The notes under the pieces are model-generated. The model did no database searches. It was not told where the DNA came from and saw nothing but the letters and a program-made list of their open reading frames with translations. Of a stretch of 39,689 nt of DNA, positions 7,694 through 15,446 are shown in pieces. The stretch is from Clostridia bacterium. Lineage in GTDB: Bacteria > Bacillota > Clostridia > Oscillospirales > Acutalibacteraceae. The number at the start of each line of letters is the position of its first letter. Positions within the stretch are counted from its first letter, which is position 1. A program made the translations under genes and the position numbers. Location: assembly GCA_017416285.1 (NCBI GenBank), contig JAFQCU010000012.1:1-39689 (forward strand), read 5' to 3'.

Positions 7694-9587
7694 TTACACG
7701 CTTTTTCCAAACAGTGAACTTTAAAAGTGTAAGAATAATTACCGCAAATAATGCAATACCGCCAAGGTTAGAAACTGTTGCGGGAACGTATTTTGAAAGG
7801 TCGATAACCTTATCAACTTTAGCCACTGCCAAGAGCGCAAGTGCGATACCAACAAGACCTTCGCCGGCAATCATACCTGATGAGAAGAGAATACCGTCGT
7901 TAACAACTGCGTCCTTATTCTTCTTGCAAAGCTTGTCAAGTGCCAAGCGCACAAGACCGCCAACCATAATGCAAGCGTTAAGCTGAACAGGAAGATAAAT
8001 ACCGATTGCAAATGGCAAAACAGGAATGCCGATAACCTCAACAACAACTGCAATAGCAGCGCCTGTGAACACAAGAGCCCAAGGCAAATTAGCGTCCATA
8101 ACACCTTCAACAATAAGCTTCATAAGGGTTGCCTGCGGTGCAGCCAACTGTTCAGAGCCGAAACCCCAAGCCTTATCAAGAAGATAAAGTGTGCCACCGA
8201 TAGCTAAAGCAGAAGCAACAACACCGATAACCTCGGCATACTGCTGCTTCTTAGGTGTTGCACCTAAAAGGAAGCCTGTCTTAAGGTCTTGTGAGGTGTC
8301 GCCCGAAATTGCGGCAACAATGCAAATAATAGAACCGATTGCAATAGCACTTGCCATGCCTGCTGCACCTGTGCTACCTGTTAATTTAAGAATTAAGGTT
8401 GCAATCAAAAGTGTTGCAATAGCCATACCCGAAACAGGGTTGTTAGAGCTACCAACGATACCAACCATACGTGAAGAAACGGTTGCAAAGAAGAAGCCGA
8501 AAACAACAATAATAATTGCACCGATAGGATTAACGGGAATTGCGGGAACAAGCCAAATAAGAAGGGTTAAAACAGCAATAACAATTAAAACAACCTTCAT
8601 ATTCATATCCCTTGCGGTGCGTTCGGTAGAATTTGCACCTGCACCCTTAATGCTCTTTAAAGCACCCGAAAAAGTGCTGATGATAAGCGGCAAGGATTTA
8701 ACAAGGCTTATAATACCGCCTGCTGCCAAAGCACCCGCACCGATGTAACGGATATAACTGCTCCAAATAGCGCTGGCGCCGCCTTCGGCAAACATTTCAC
8801 CAATAGTTTGGTCAACACCGGGGTAAAGAATACTGTTTTCACCGAAAAGCACGATTAAGGGGATAAGCACCATCCAGCTTAAGATACCGCCGGCAAACAT
8901 ATAAGAAGAAATACGAGCGCCACAGATATAACCAACCGACATAACAGCAGGGTAAATTTGTGTACCAATTGTGCCCTTAAAGCCCTTAATAGTATAAGAA
9001 ACTTCACCGGCAACAACCTTTAAGCCGTCAATAATAAACTTAAAGAGAGCCGCAAAGCCCATACCTGCGAAAACGGTTGATGCATTTGCACCGCCCTTTT
9101 CGCCCGCTAAAAGAACCTCTGCACAAGCGGTTCCTTCAGGGTAAGGCAAAGTTGCATGTTCTTTAACGATTAAAGCATTGCGGAGTGGCACCATAAAGAA
9201 AACACCCAAAAGACCGCCGATTAAAGCGATAAGTGTGATTTCTAAAATGCCGGGCTTGTCCATTTTGCCTTCTGCCGCCCAGAGGAAAAGTGCCGGCAAG
9301 GTGAAAATTGCGCCTGCCGCCAAGGATTCACCTGCTGAGCCTGCGGTTTGAACTATGTTACTTTCCAAAATCGAGTTTCTACGCATAATAATGCGGATAA
9401 CACCCATTGCAATAACGGCTGCAGGAATTGAAGCCGATACTGTCATACCTACACGAAGACCGAGGTATGCGTTTGCTGCGCCAAAGACTACCGCCAACAA
9501 AACACCCATAATGATAGATGTAACGGTAAGCTCTGCAGTTACCTTTTCGGCGGGAATATAAGGCTTAAATTCATTTTTATTGTCCAT
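7680..9587 (-). CDS. OPT-family oligopeptide transporter
   Basis: This 635-residue, very hydrophobic protein has some 14-16 predicted membrane segments and the bacterial OPT family features: AELTVTSIIMGVLLAVVFG and ANAYLGLRVGMTVSASIPA at the N-terminus, ILESNIVQTAGSAGESLAAG near residues 70-90, LPYPEGTACAEVL near 145-160, the later ISGDTSQDLKTGFLLGATP block, and a C-terminal FSSGMIAGEGLVGI. OPT proteins import small peptides (or metal chelates in the YSL branch) using the proton gradient. Here peptides are favoured because the dipeptidase gene pepD lies just upstream in the same orientation and a PqqD-like gene overlaps its end. It has its own promoter between pepD and the ATG. Confidence 0.92.
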   Translation of the reverse strand: MDNKNEFKPYIPAEKVTAELTVTSIIMGVLLAVVFGAANAYLGLRVGMTVSASIPAAVIAMGVIRIIMRRNSILESNIVQTAGSAGESLAAGAIFTLPALFLWAAEGKMDKPGILEITLIALIGGLLGVFFMVPLRNALIVKEHATLPYPEGTACAEVLLAGEKGGANASTVFAGMGFAALFKFIIDGLKVVAGEVSYTIKGFKGTIGTQIYPAVMSVGYICGARISSYMFAGGILSWMVLIPLIVLFGENSILYPGVDQTIGEMFAEGGASAIWSSYIRYIGAGALAAGGIISLVKSLPLIISTFSGALKSIKGAGANSTERTARDMNMKVVLIVIAVLTLLIWLVPAIPVNPIGAIIIVVFGFFFATVSSRMVGIVGSSNNPVSGMAIATLLIATLILKLTGSTGAAGMASAIAIGSIICIVAAISGDTSQDLKTGFLLGATPKKQQYAEVIGVVASALAIGGTLYLLDKAWGFGSEQLAAPQATLMKLIVEGVMDANLPWALVFTGAAIAVVVEVIGIPVLPFAIGIYLPVQLNACIMVGGLVRLALDKLCKKNKDAVVNDGILFSSGMIAGEGLVGIALALLAVAKVDKVIDLSKYVPATVSNLGGIALFAVIILTLLKFTVWKKRVNENE

Positions 9588-9638
9588 ATTCTCTCCATTC
9601 CGTCGGTTAAACCGACTTTTTTATTGAGTGGTCTTATT

Positions 9639-9667
9639 ATGATACCATATTTTCCACTTTAGTTCAA
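9639..9667 (-). promoter_or_regulatory. Promoter of the OPT-PqqD operon
   Basis: Minus strand TTGAAC (9667-9662), 17-bp spacer, TATCAT (9644-9639). Downstream in the leader lies a 7-1-7 inverted repeat GTCGGTT/AACCGAC (9602-9616) that could act as an operator or short hairpin. Confidence 0.6.
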
Positions 9668-9672
9668 TAAAT

Positions 9673-11109
9673 TTATTTACATTTTTTGAGGATTTCTAAA
9701 AGCAATTTGAAGGTACGCTCAACCGAGGAAATGCTTGCACGTTCCTTAACTGTATGAACGTCATAAAGCGCCGGACCCATTGCGATACAATCTATACCTT
9801 CAATTTTAGAAGCGAACACCGCACACTCAAGCCCTGCGTGTATTGCTTCGGCCTTGGGCTCTTCATCAAAAAACTCTTTATAAACCGCAATATAAGTGTC
9901 ACACAAGGGTGAATTATTACGGTATTCCCACGGTGGATAAAAGCCGCTTGTTTCGTAAATTGCATTAACACCCTTTGCAAAGCATTCCAGTCTTTCAGCC
10001 AAAGCATTAAGCGCAGATTTTTTATTGCTTCTTAAAGCAAACTGCATTGAAACGTCGTTTTCGTTTGTTTTAAGAATACCCAAATTAAGCGAGGTTTCAA
10101 CCAAATTTTCAATATCGGCGCTCATATTAAGCACACCATTAGGCACACAGTAAAGAGTTAATATTAAATTTTTAGCCGAAGCTTCATCTAAAATTTCATA
10201 TTCGCCAATGCCGCCTTTTATAAATTCGGCATTAAAATTAGGCTCAGCCGATTTTATTTCTTCCTTAAGCTCTGCAACGTAAAGATTAGCGGCAGAGATA
10301 AGTGCATCTAATTCATCACAACAAAGCTTAATTTCACATCTGTTAACAATAGCGTTGGTTTTATCGCCACCGTTTACCGAAATTATGCCAAAATTAAAGC
10401 GATTACTTAATTTATAAAGCAATCTGCCGGCAAGCATATCGGCATTATAGCGGTTTTTATTAATATCAACACCTGAGTGACCACCCGAAAGTCCTGATAA
10501 AATAACAGTAACCTCGCTACCGGTCATACTGCATTTTTTAAACGGAAGCGACATTTTAAAGTCTACCCCGCCCGCACAGGAAACAGTAACAACACCGTCC
10601 TCTTCCGAGTCGAGATTTATCATCCTTTTTGCGGTTAGGCAAGACATATCAAGTGCCCCTGCGCCAAGCATACCAATTTCTTCATCGGTTGTGAAAACCG
10701 CCTGAATTTCTGGGTGAGAGATATTATCATTTTCCAAAATAGCAAGCACCATTGCAAGCGCTATTCCGTTATCTGCACCCAAAGTTGTGCCATCAGCTTT
10801 TATAAAATCACCGTCGGTATAAACCCTTAAAGAATCCTTTAAAAAGTCAAAATCACTGTCGGGTGTTTTTTGGCATACCATATCCATATGGCCCTGCAAA
10901 ATAACCGGTGCAGCGTTTTCATAGCCCTTTGTTGCGGGCTTATAAATAACCACATTATTAGCATTGTCTTTAATATACCTAAGCTGGTGTTTAATAGCAA
11001 AATCCACACAGTAATCAGAAATTTTTTCCATATCGGCAGAGCCATGCGGAATTTCGCAAATTTCTAAAAAATAATCAAACACACGCTTACTGTCGTAATT
11101 TGTCAGCAT
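9673..11109 (-). CDS. pepD: Aminoacyl-histidine dipeptidase PepD (M20 metallopeptidase)
   Basis: This 478-residue cytosolic di-zinc dipeptidase of the M20C/PepD type cleaves Xaa-His and other dipeptides. Metal and catalytic residues are in place: H74 and D76 in QGHMDMVCQ, D113 in TTLGADNG, E143/E144 in TTDEEIGMLGA, D166 in MINLDSEE, and a C-terminal histidine in DVHTVKERAS. The lid domain starts with LSGGHSGVDINKNR, as in E. coli PepD, and the length is the usual one (about 485). It stands directly upstream of the OPT peptide transporter, each with its own promoter, so import and hydrolysis of peptides are encoded side by side. Confidence 0.93.
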   Translation of the reverse strand: MLTNYDSKRVFDYFLEICEIPHGSADMEKISDYCVDFAIKHQLRYIKDNANNVVIYKPATKGYENAAPVILQGHMDMVCQKTPDSDFDFLKDSLRVYTDGDFIKADGTTLGADNGIALAMVLAILENDNISHPEIQAVFTTDEEIGMLGAGALDMSCLTAKRMINLDSEEDGVVTVSCAGGVDFKMSLPFKKCSMTGSEVTVILSGLSGGHSGVDINKNRYNADMLAGRLLYKLSNRFNFGIISVNGGDKTNAIVNRCEIKLCCDELDALISAANLYVAELKEEIKSAEPNFNAEFIKGGIGEYEILDEASAKNLILTLYCVPNGVLNMSADIENLVETSLNLGILKTNENDVSMQFALRSNKKSALNALAERLECFAKGVNAIYETSGFYPPWEYRNNSPLCDTYIAVYKEFFDEEPKAEAIHAGLECAVFASKIEGIDCIAMGPALYDVHTVKERASISSVERTFKLLLEILKKCK

Positions 11110-11138
11110 TTTTCATTCTCCTAAATTGAATTCACAAT

Positions 11139-11167
11139 ATTATACCACAAATTAAAGCTTATATCAA
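11139..11167 (-). promoter_or_regulatory. Promoter of pepD
   Basis: Minus strand TTGATA (11167-11162), 17-bp spacer, TATAAT (11144-11139), about 30 bp upstream of the ATG, which follows TTTAGGAGAA. Confidence 0.75.
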
Positions 11168-11211
11168 TATAAACAAAATGGTAGGATAAATTGGAGGTTA
11201 TCGCTGTGCGA

Positions 11212-11268
11212 AATTCGTAATGCGTAATTCGTAATGCGTAATTCCGCATTAGGCGTTAGCCCGATAAA
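11212..11268. repeat. Small intergenic repeat element, copy 1
   Basis: Four and a half tandem heptamers alternating AATTCGT and AATGCGT (11212-11244), then the 16-base tag GCGTTAGCCCGATAAA (11253-11268). The tag recurs exactly at 13905-13920, beside heptamers of the same type in the opposite orientation. The tag touches the terminator hairpin of the GlmU-like gene. It has no coding potential. Confidence 0.7.
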
Positions 11269-11270
11269 TT

Positions 11271-11302
11271 AAACCCACAGTAGAAAGCACTACTGCGGGT
11301 TT
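11271..11302 (-). terminator. Terminator of the HTH-glmM / GlmU-like operon
   Basis: 13-bp stem with a 6-base loop (11271-11283 / 11290-11302). One pair is G-U on the minus strand but A-C on the plus strand, so the minus transcript is the one that folds. It lies 3 bp past the stop codon and is followed by TTTAATTT. Confidence 0.75.
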
Positions 11303-11305
11303 GGT

Positions 11306-11968
11306 TTATTTCATTTCGACAATGTCGCTATTAGATTTTATTATAACCTTTTCGGGATAAACACCACGAAGAGAATTGAGCGGATAAACACGTGAGCCTT
11401 TCCCAATAACCGTACCCGGATTCAAAACCGAGCCACAGCCAACATCAACACCGTCACCCAAAATAGCTCCTAATTTGCGAAGTCCGGTTACATAATCATC
11501 GTCGCCACGAACCACAACGTTAGAACCGTCACCCTTAAAGTTTGAGCATATCGCCCCAGCACCCAAATGTGCTTTATCGCCGAGCACCGAATCACCCACA
11601 TAATTATAATGCGGAACCTGCACACCGTCACACAGTACGCAATTTTTAAGCTCGGTCGAGTTTCCTATAACACAATTTTCACCGATAATAACATTACCCC
11701 TTAAATATGCACCGGGGCGAATTTCGGTATTTGAACCAATTACTGCGGGACCTTCTATCGTAGCCAATGGACTTATTTTCACGTTTTCGCCCATTAAAAT
11801 ATTACCGTCAACTAAGGTATAGCCCTCTATACCTTCGCCAATAAGAAACTTTAAATAATTTTTAATTTCAGGTAATACTTCCCATGGGTACTGAAATCTT
11901 TCTAAGAAGGGTTTTATATATTTATTGTTTGTAGAAAACAAATCCTTAACTTCAACAAATTTATTCAA
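11306..11968 (-). CDS. GlmU-like left-handed beta-helix (hexapeptide) protein without uridyltransferase domain
   Basis: This 220-residue protein is built mostly of hexapeptide repeats ([LIV]GxxxxI), for example ISPLATIEGPAVIGSNTEIR, LRGNVIIGENCVIGNSTELK, GDSVLGDKAHLGAGAICSNF and LGDGVDVGCGSVLNPGTVIG. It resembles the acetyltransferase half of GlmU, which makes GlcNAc-1-phosphate; the N-terminal uridyltransferase domain is absent and replaced by about 60 residues beginning NKFVEVKDLFS. The start is taken as the TTG at 11968: it follows AAAGGGG and overlaps the glmM stop by 8 bp, a typical coupled arrangement. Placement behind phosphoglucosamine mutase supports a role in hexosamine-phosphate acetylation, but the short family could also be a nucleotidyl-sugar accessory protein. 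Confidence 0.8.
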   Translation of the reverse strand: MNKFVEVKDLFSTNNKYIKPFLERFQYPWEVLPEIKNYLKFLIGEGIEGYTLVDGNILMGENVKISPLATIEGPAVIGSNTEIRPGAYLRGNVIIGENCVIGNSTELKNCVLCDGVQVPHYNYVGDSVLGDKAHLGAGAICSNFKGDGSNVVVRGDDDYVTGLRKLGAILGDGVDVGCGSVLNPGTVIGKGSRVYPLNSLRGVYPEKVIIKSNSDIVEMK

Positions 11969-13580
11969 CTGAAAATCCCCTTTCTTTAATTGTGTCAGCA
12001 ACTTTTTCGGCATAAGCACAGCATTTTTCCATGCTTTCAGCCTCTATCATTATTCTTACCACCGGCTCGGTACCACTTTGACGTAAAAGTACTCTGCCAT
12101 TACCGTCAATAAGTTTGTCAACCTCTTTGACCTTACTTAAAACCTCGGCGTCAGATACGGTAATATTTTTATCCTTAACTCTGATGTTTTTAACGTACTG
12201 CGGGTAAAGAGTAACATTTTCGCAAAGCTTCGCAAGAGACTGTTTGCTGTCACAAATTTCTTCAAGCAACATTATAGCCGTTAAAATACCGTCACCTGTA
12301 GTGGCATATTTTTTAATTATAATGTGTCCCGACTGTTCACCGCCTAATGAATAATCATTGTTTTGCATAGATTCATATACAAATCGGTCACCAACGGCAG
12401 TTTGAACACAATTTATGCCCACCTTTTCGAGGGACTTGAAAAATCCACTATTAGACATAACAGTAGCAACCACGGTATCGGCATTTAACATGCCACGTGA
12501 TTTTAAACGCTTGGCAAGGATATACATTATTGCATCACCGTCAACCACGTTGCCGTTTTGGTCGACCGCAAGGCAACGGTCAGCATCACCATCAAAAGCA
12601 AATCCCACATCCAAGTGCTTTTCTTTGACAAGATTGCATAATTTTTCCATTTTAGTTGAACCGCAATCAAGATTAACGTTTAAGCCGTCAGGCTCATCGC
12701 CAATAACGTAAAGCTGCGCCCCTAAAGCTCCGAAAACCGATGAAGCAATATTCCATGATGCACCATTTGCACAATCAAGTCCGATTTTTAAATTTTTATA
12801 TGAATTTGAAGCAAGTGAAATTAAATAACCAACATAGCGGTTGCGCCCTGAAACATAGTCCACAATGCAACCAATTTTTTCTTTCACTGCAAGAGGCAAA
12901 TCGCCATCGGTTATACCTAAATCCAACAATTCACCGTCAAGATATGCCTCAATATAGGCGGTAGTATTATCGTCAAGCTTTTCACCAAATCGGTTAATAA
13001 CCTTTATACCGTTATCATAAAACGGGTTGTGCGAAGCAGTAATCATAATACCGCAATCAAACCCGTCAAGGCGTGTGACATATGAAACACTTGGGGTTGT
13101 TGTTACGTGAAGCATATATGCATCTGCGCCCGAGGCGGTGATACCGGCGGCAATAGAATATTCCAGCATATAGCTTGAACGGCGGGTGTCCTTACCAATA
13201 ACTATTTTAGGGCGATAACCCTTTTTTTGACAGCCCGATAAGGGTGAAGAATAGTACCACCCTAAAAATCTGCCAACCTTATACGCCTGAAGCGAGGTTA
13301 GCCCAACATTTGCTTCACCACGAAAACCATCGGTGCCGAAATATTTATTTTTACCGCACGATTTTACCTTGGGTTCAATCTCTACCTCATCACGCAAAAT
13401 TTCGTCAGCTGTCACGCCAAAAAAGTCACATAGCGTTAAAATTTTATCGATTTGCGGTACCGCCTCGCCTATTTCCCATTTGGAAACAGATTGACGTGAC
13501 ACCGAAATTTTTTCTGCCAACAATTCCTGTGAAATACCTTTATTTACACGCATTTGTGTTATTTTTTGCCCAATAGTCAT
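11961..13580 (-). CDS. glmM: Phosphoglucosamine mutase (GlmM-like) fused to an N-terminal XRE helix-turn-helix domain
   Basis: This 539-residue protein is one unbroken frame. Residues 1-66 are an XRE/Cro-type DNA-binding domain (IGQKITQMRVNKGISQELLA, then VSRQSVSKWEIGEAVPQIDK). After a short linker (67-78) comes a complete mutase: KYFGTDGFRG at about 79, phospho-serine S183 in MITASHNP, the magnesium loop DGDADR at 330-335, the GEQSGHII sugar loop, and RQSGTEPVVRIM near the C-terminus. GlmM turns glucosamine-6-phosphate into glucosamine-1-phosphate for peptidoglycan; normal GlmM is about 450 residues and begins at the KYFGTDG strand. An enzyme with its own DNA-binding domain suggests feedback control of this operon. 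Palindromes flank its promoter. The GlmU-like gene overlaps its stop. A phosphomannomutase activity cannot be excluded. Confidence 0.88.
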   Translation of the reverse strand: MTIGQKITQMRVNKGISQELLAEKISVSRQSVSKWEIGEAVPQIDKILTLCDFFGVTADEILRDEVEIEPKVKSCGKNKYFGTDGFRGEANVGLTSLQAYKVGRFLGWYYSSPLSGCQKKGYRPKIVIGKDTRRSSYMLEYSIAAGITASGADAYMLHVTTTPSVSYVTRLDGFDCGIMITASHNPFYDNGIKVINRFGEKLDDNTTAYIEAYLDGELLDLGITDGDLPLAVKEKIGCIVDYVSGRNRYVGYLISLASNSYKNLKIGLDCANGASWNIASSVFGALGAQLYVIGDEPDGLNVNLDCGSTKMEKLCNLVKEKHLDVGFAFDGDADRCLAVDQNGNVVDGDAIMYILAKRLKSRGMLNADTVVATVMSNSGFFKSLEKVGINCVQTAVGDRFVYESMQNNDYSLGGEQSGHIIIKKYATTGDGILTAIMLLEEICDSKQSLAKLCENVTLYPQYVKNIRVKDKNITVSDAEVLSKVKEVDKLIDGNGRVLLRQSGTEPVVRIMIEAESMEKCCAYAEKVADTIKERGFSVE

Positions 13581-13605
13581 AATACATTACCTCATACATT
13601 TTATA

Positions 13606-13618
13606 CGCCTATACGGCG
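13606..13618. promoter_or_regulatory. Inverted repeat at the start of the HTH-glmM transcript, candidate operator
   Basis: CGCC-TATAC-GGCG on the plus strand, placed about +4 to +16 relative to the predicted transcription start. A bound repressor there would block the promoter; the XRE domain of the HTH-GlmM protein is the obvious candidate. Binding is inferred. Confidence 0.4.
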
Positions 13619-13628
13619 CTTTATATTC

Positions 13629-13657
13629 ATAATACCAAAAAAATCACAGAACGACAA
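13629..13657 (-). promoter_or_regulatory. Promoter of the HTH-glmM operon
   Basis: Minus strand TTGTCG (13657-13652), 17-bp spacer, TATTAT (13634-13629), about 50 bp upstream of the ATG at 13580. Confidence 0.65.
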
Positions 13658-13679
13658 CCAAGTATGCCTTGAACATTTT

Positions 13680-13694
13680 GCAACCGTTGGTTGC
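13680..13694. promoter_or_regulatory. Inverted repeat upstream of the HTH-glmM promoter
   Basis: Perfect GCAACC-GTT-GGTTGC, 22 bp upstream of the -35 box. It has the size and symmetry of a dimeric regulator site. No function is known. Confidence 0.4.
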
Positions 13695-13796
13695 GAAAAC
13701 GAGCGAAATTTTCTGCCCCGCTATCACCATTTTACTTTTTATCGCCACTTTTGTAAAGTTTGATTGGAAAATGAATTGGGGTTTATTGCTTACGCA

Positions 13797-13921
13797 AGGT
13801 AATAGGTAAGAGGTAATAGTGAAGAGGTAAGGTGTCGCTTCGCCGACGGATATAAATTGGTTTGTACAATAATTACGAATTACGCATTACGAATTACGAA
13901 TTGAGCGTTAGCCCGATAAAC
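13797..13921. repeat. Intergenic repeat cluster, copy 2, in the 13.58-13.98 kb gap
   Basis: This gap of nearly 400 bp between murE and HTH-glmM holds no gene. From 13797 to about 13852 runs a direct-repeat tract built on GGTAATAG/GGTAAGA, followed by the small hairpin GTCGCTTCGCCGAC. From 13871 to 13902 are four heptamers ACGAATT/ACGCATT, then the tag GCGTTAGCCCGATAAA (13905-13920), identical to the tag at 11253-11268. As in copy 1, the tag lies just beyond the terminator of a minus-strand gene, here murE. Confidence 0.65.
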
Positions 13922-13934
13922 TATAATTTCAACA

Positions 13935-13974
13935 AAAAGCAAATCCCCTCGGCAGAAAACTCTACCGTGGGGAT
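13935..13974 (-). terminator. Probable terminator of murE
   Basis: Hairpin ATCCCC/GGGGAT (13943-13948 / 13969-13974) extended inward by CGG/CCG and AGA/TCT pairs, followed on the minus strand by TTGCTTTTTGTT. Confidence 0.65.
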
Positions 13975-13978
13975 ATTT

Positions 13979-15445
13979 CTATAAGCCTAATTCTTCTTTA
14001 ATTTCAGCAACAGCCTCTCGTTCATCAAAATGGTATTTAACACCCTTGATTTCCTGATAGGTTTCGTGCCCTTTACCTAGAAGCACAATAAAATCGCCCT
14101 TTTGAGCATTTTCTATTGCATATTTTATAGCGTCCTTGCGGTCGTCAATTTCAATATATTTACCGTTTGAGCGTGCAAGACCGATTTTAATATCATTATT
14201 GATATCTCTTATTTCCTCATCACGTGGATTATCGCAGGTGAGAATACACAAATCCGCCATTGCGCCAGTAACCTCGCCCATATCATAACGGCGAAGCTTT
14301 GAACGGTTACCACCGCCACCGTAAACACAAATCATACGGTTGGGCTTATATTCTGCCAAAGTGTTCATAACACTTTTTGTGCTAACCTCGTTGTGGGCAT
14401 AGTCGATAATAACCGAAAAATCAGGCGAACAAGGCACTAACTCTACCCTGCCACGCACCTTAACGGTTTGAAGACCTTTTGAGATATCACCGTTTTCAAC
14501 ACCCAAAAGCTTACAAATGTAAATAGTAACAAGCGAGTTGTAAACCGAAAACATACCCGGTGTGTAAACCGTAAAATCATAATCCACAGCGCCCTTGGTT
14601 TCAAACTTCATACCAAGCTTGCCGTTTTCCTTAATAAATTCAATATTTTCAGCTTTCAAATCGGCTTTGCTGTTGATAGCATAGGTGAAAACCTCGCAAG
14701 TGTGGTCCTTTAAAATGGTTTCAACGCTCTCATCATCTGCATTGACAACCGCCTTTTTGCAGTTGCGGAAAAGTATGCTCTTTGAAGCGGCGTAGTCCTC
14801 CATACTATCGTGCTCGTTAGGTCCGATATGGTCGGGCGAAAAGTTAGTAAACACGCCAATATCAAAATTAATACCCGCAACACGGTCGTACTTAAGGCCC
14901 TGTGAAGATACCTCCATAACGGCATATTTACAGCCGCTATCCACCATTTGACGGAATAATTTATGAATTTCATAAGATTCGGGAGTAGTATTTTTAGCGG
15001 GGATTAATTCCTCGCCAATTAAAATGCCCGTTGTGCCGATAAGACCGGTTTTATTACTAGCGGCTTCAAGTACGCTTTTAACCATATAAGTGGTTGTGGT
15101 TTTACCCTTTGTACCTGTCAGCCCGATTACGTTTAGCTCGTTTGCGGGATAACCAAAATACGCCGCCGACATAAAGGCAAGCGCTCGGCGGGTGTTTTGA
15201 ACCTTGATAACCGCCATATTTTCGGGCATACCGTCAACTGCTTTTTCTACAATAACAGCACTTGCGCACTTTTCTACTGCTTGGTTTACAAAGGTGTGAC
15301 CGTCAACGTTAGCGCCAGCCAAACACACAAAAACACTTTTTTCAGTGATTTTGCGTGAATCATACACTAAATCGGTTATTTCGGCGTTAATATCGCCTTG
15401 TAAAACCTCAAATTCTATATCTCTTAAAAGTTGTGAAAGCTTCAT
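13979..15445 (-). CDS. murE: MurE: UDP-MurNAc-L-Ala-D-Glu:meso-diaminopimelate ligase
   Basis: This 488-residue cytosolic Mur ligase adds the third stem-peptide residue. The order of domains is standard: N-terminal UDP-binding domain (DLVYDSRKITEKSVFVCL), central ATPase with the P-loop GTKGKTT at 111-117, the lysine that is usually carbamylated in SKSILF near 222, and the C-terminal domain with DYAHNEVS and, at 405-408, DNPR. The DNPR motif marks enzymes that select meso-diaminopimelate rather than lysine, which tells that this organism has a DAP-type wall. It starts 1 bp after the dapF stop, so the gene making its amino-acid substrate is co-translated with it. Confidence 0.95.
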   Translation of the reverse strand: MKLSQLLRDIEFEVLQGDINAEITDLVYDSRKITEKSVFVCLAGANVDGHTFVNQAVEKCASAVIVEKAVDGMPENMAVIKVQNTRRALAFMSAAYFGYPANELNVIGLTGTKGKTTTTYMVKSVLEAASNKTGLIGTTGILIGEELIPAKNTTPESYEIHKLFRQMVDSGCKYAVMEVSSQGLKYDRVAGINFDIGVFTNFSPDHIGPNEHDSMEDYAASKSILFRNCKKAVVNADDESVETILKDHTCEVFTYAINSKADLKAENIEFIKENGKLGMKFETKGAVDYDFTVYTPGMFSVYNSLVTIYICKLLGVENGDISKGLQTVKVRGRVELVPCSPDFSVIIDYAHNEVSTKSVMNTLAEYKPNRMICVYGGGGNRSKLRRYDMGEVTGAMADLCILTCDNPRDEEIRDINNDIKIGLARSNGKYIEIDDRKDAIKYAIENAQKGDFIVLLGKGHETYQEIKGVKYHFDEREAVAEIKEELGL

Positions 15446-15446
15446 T

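Noticed and set aside
8191-8748. Plus-strand frame of 185 codons
   Set aside because: Antisense of the OPT transporter; composition biased by the hydrophobic codons of the real gene.
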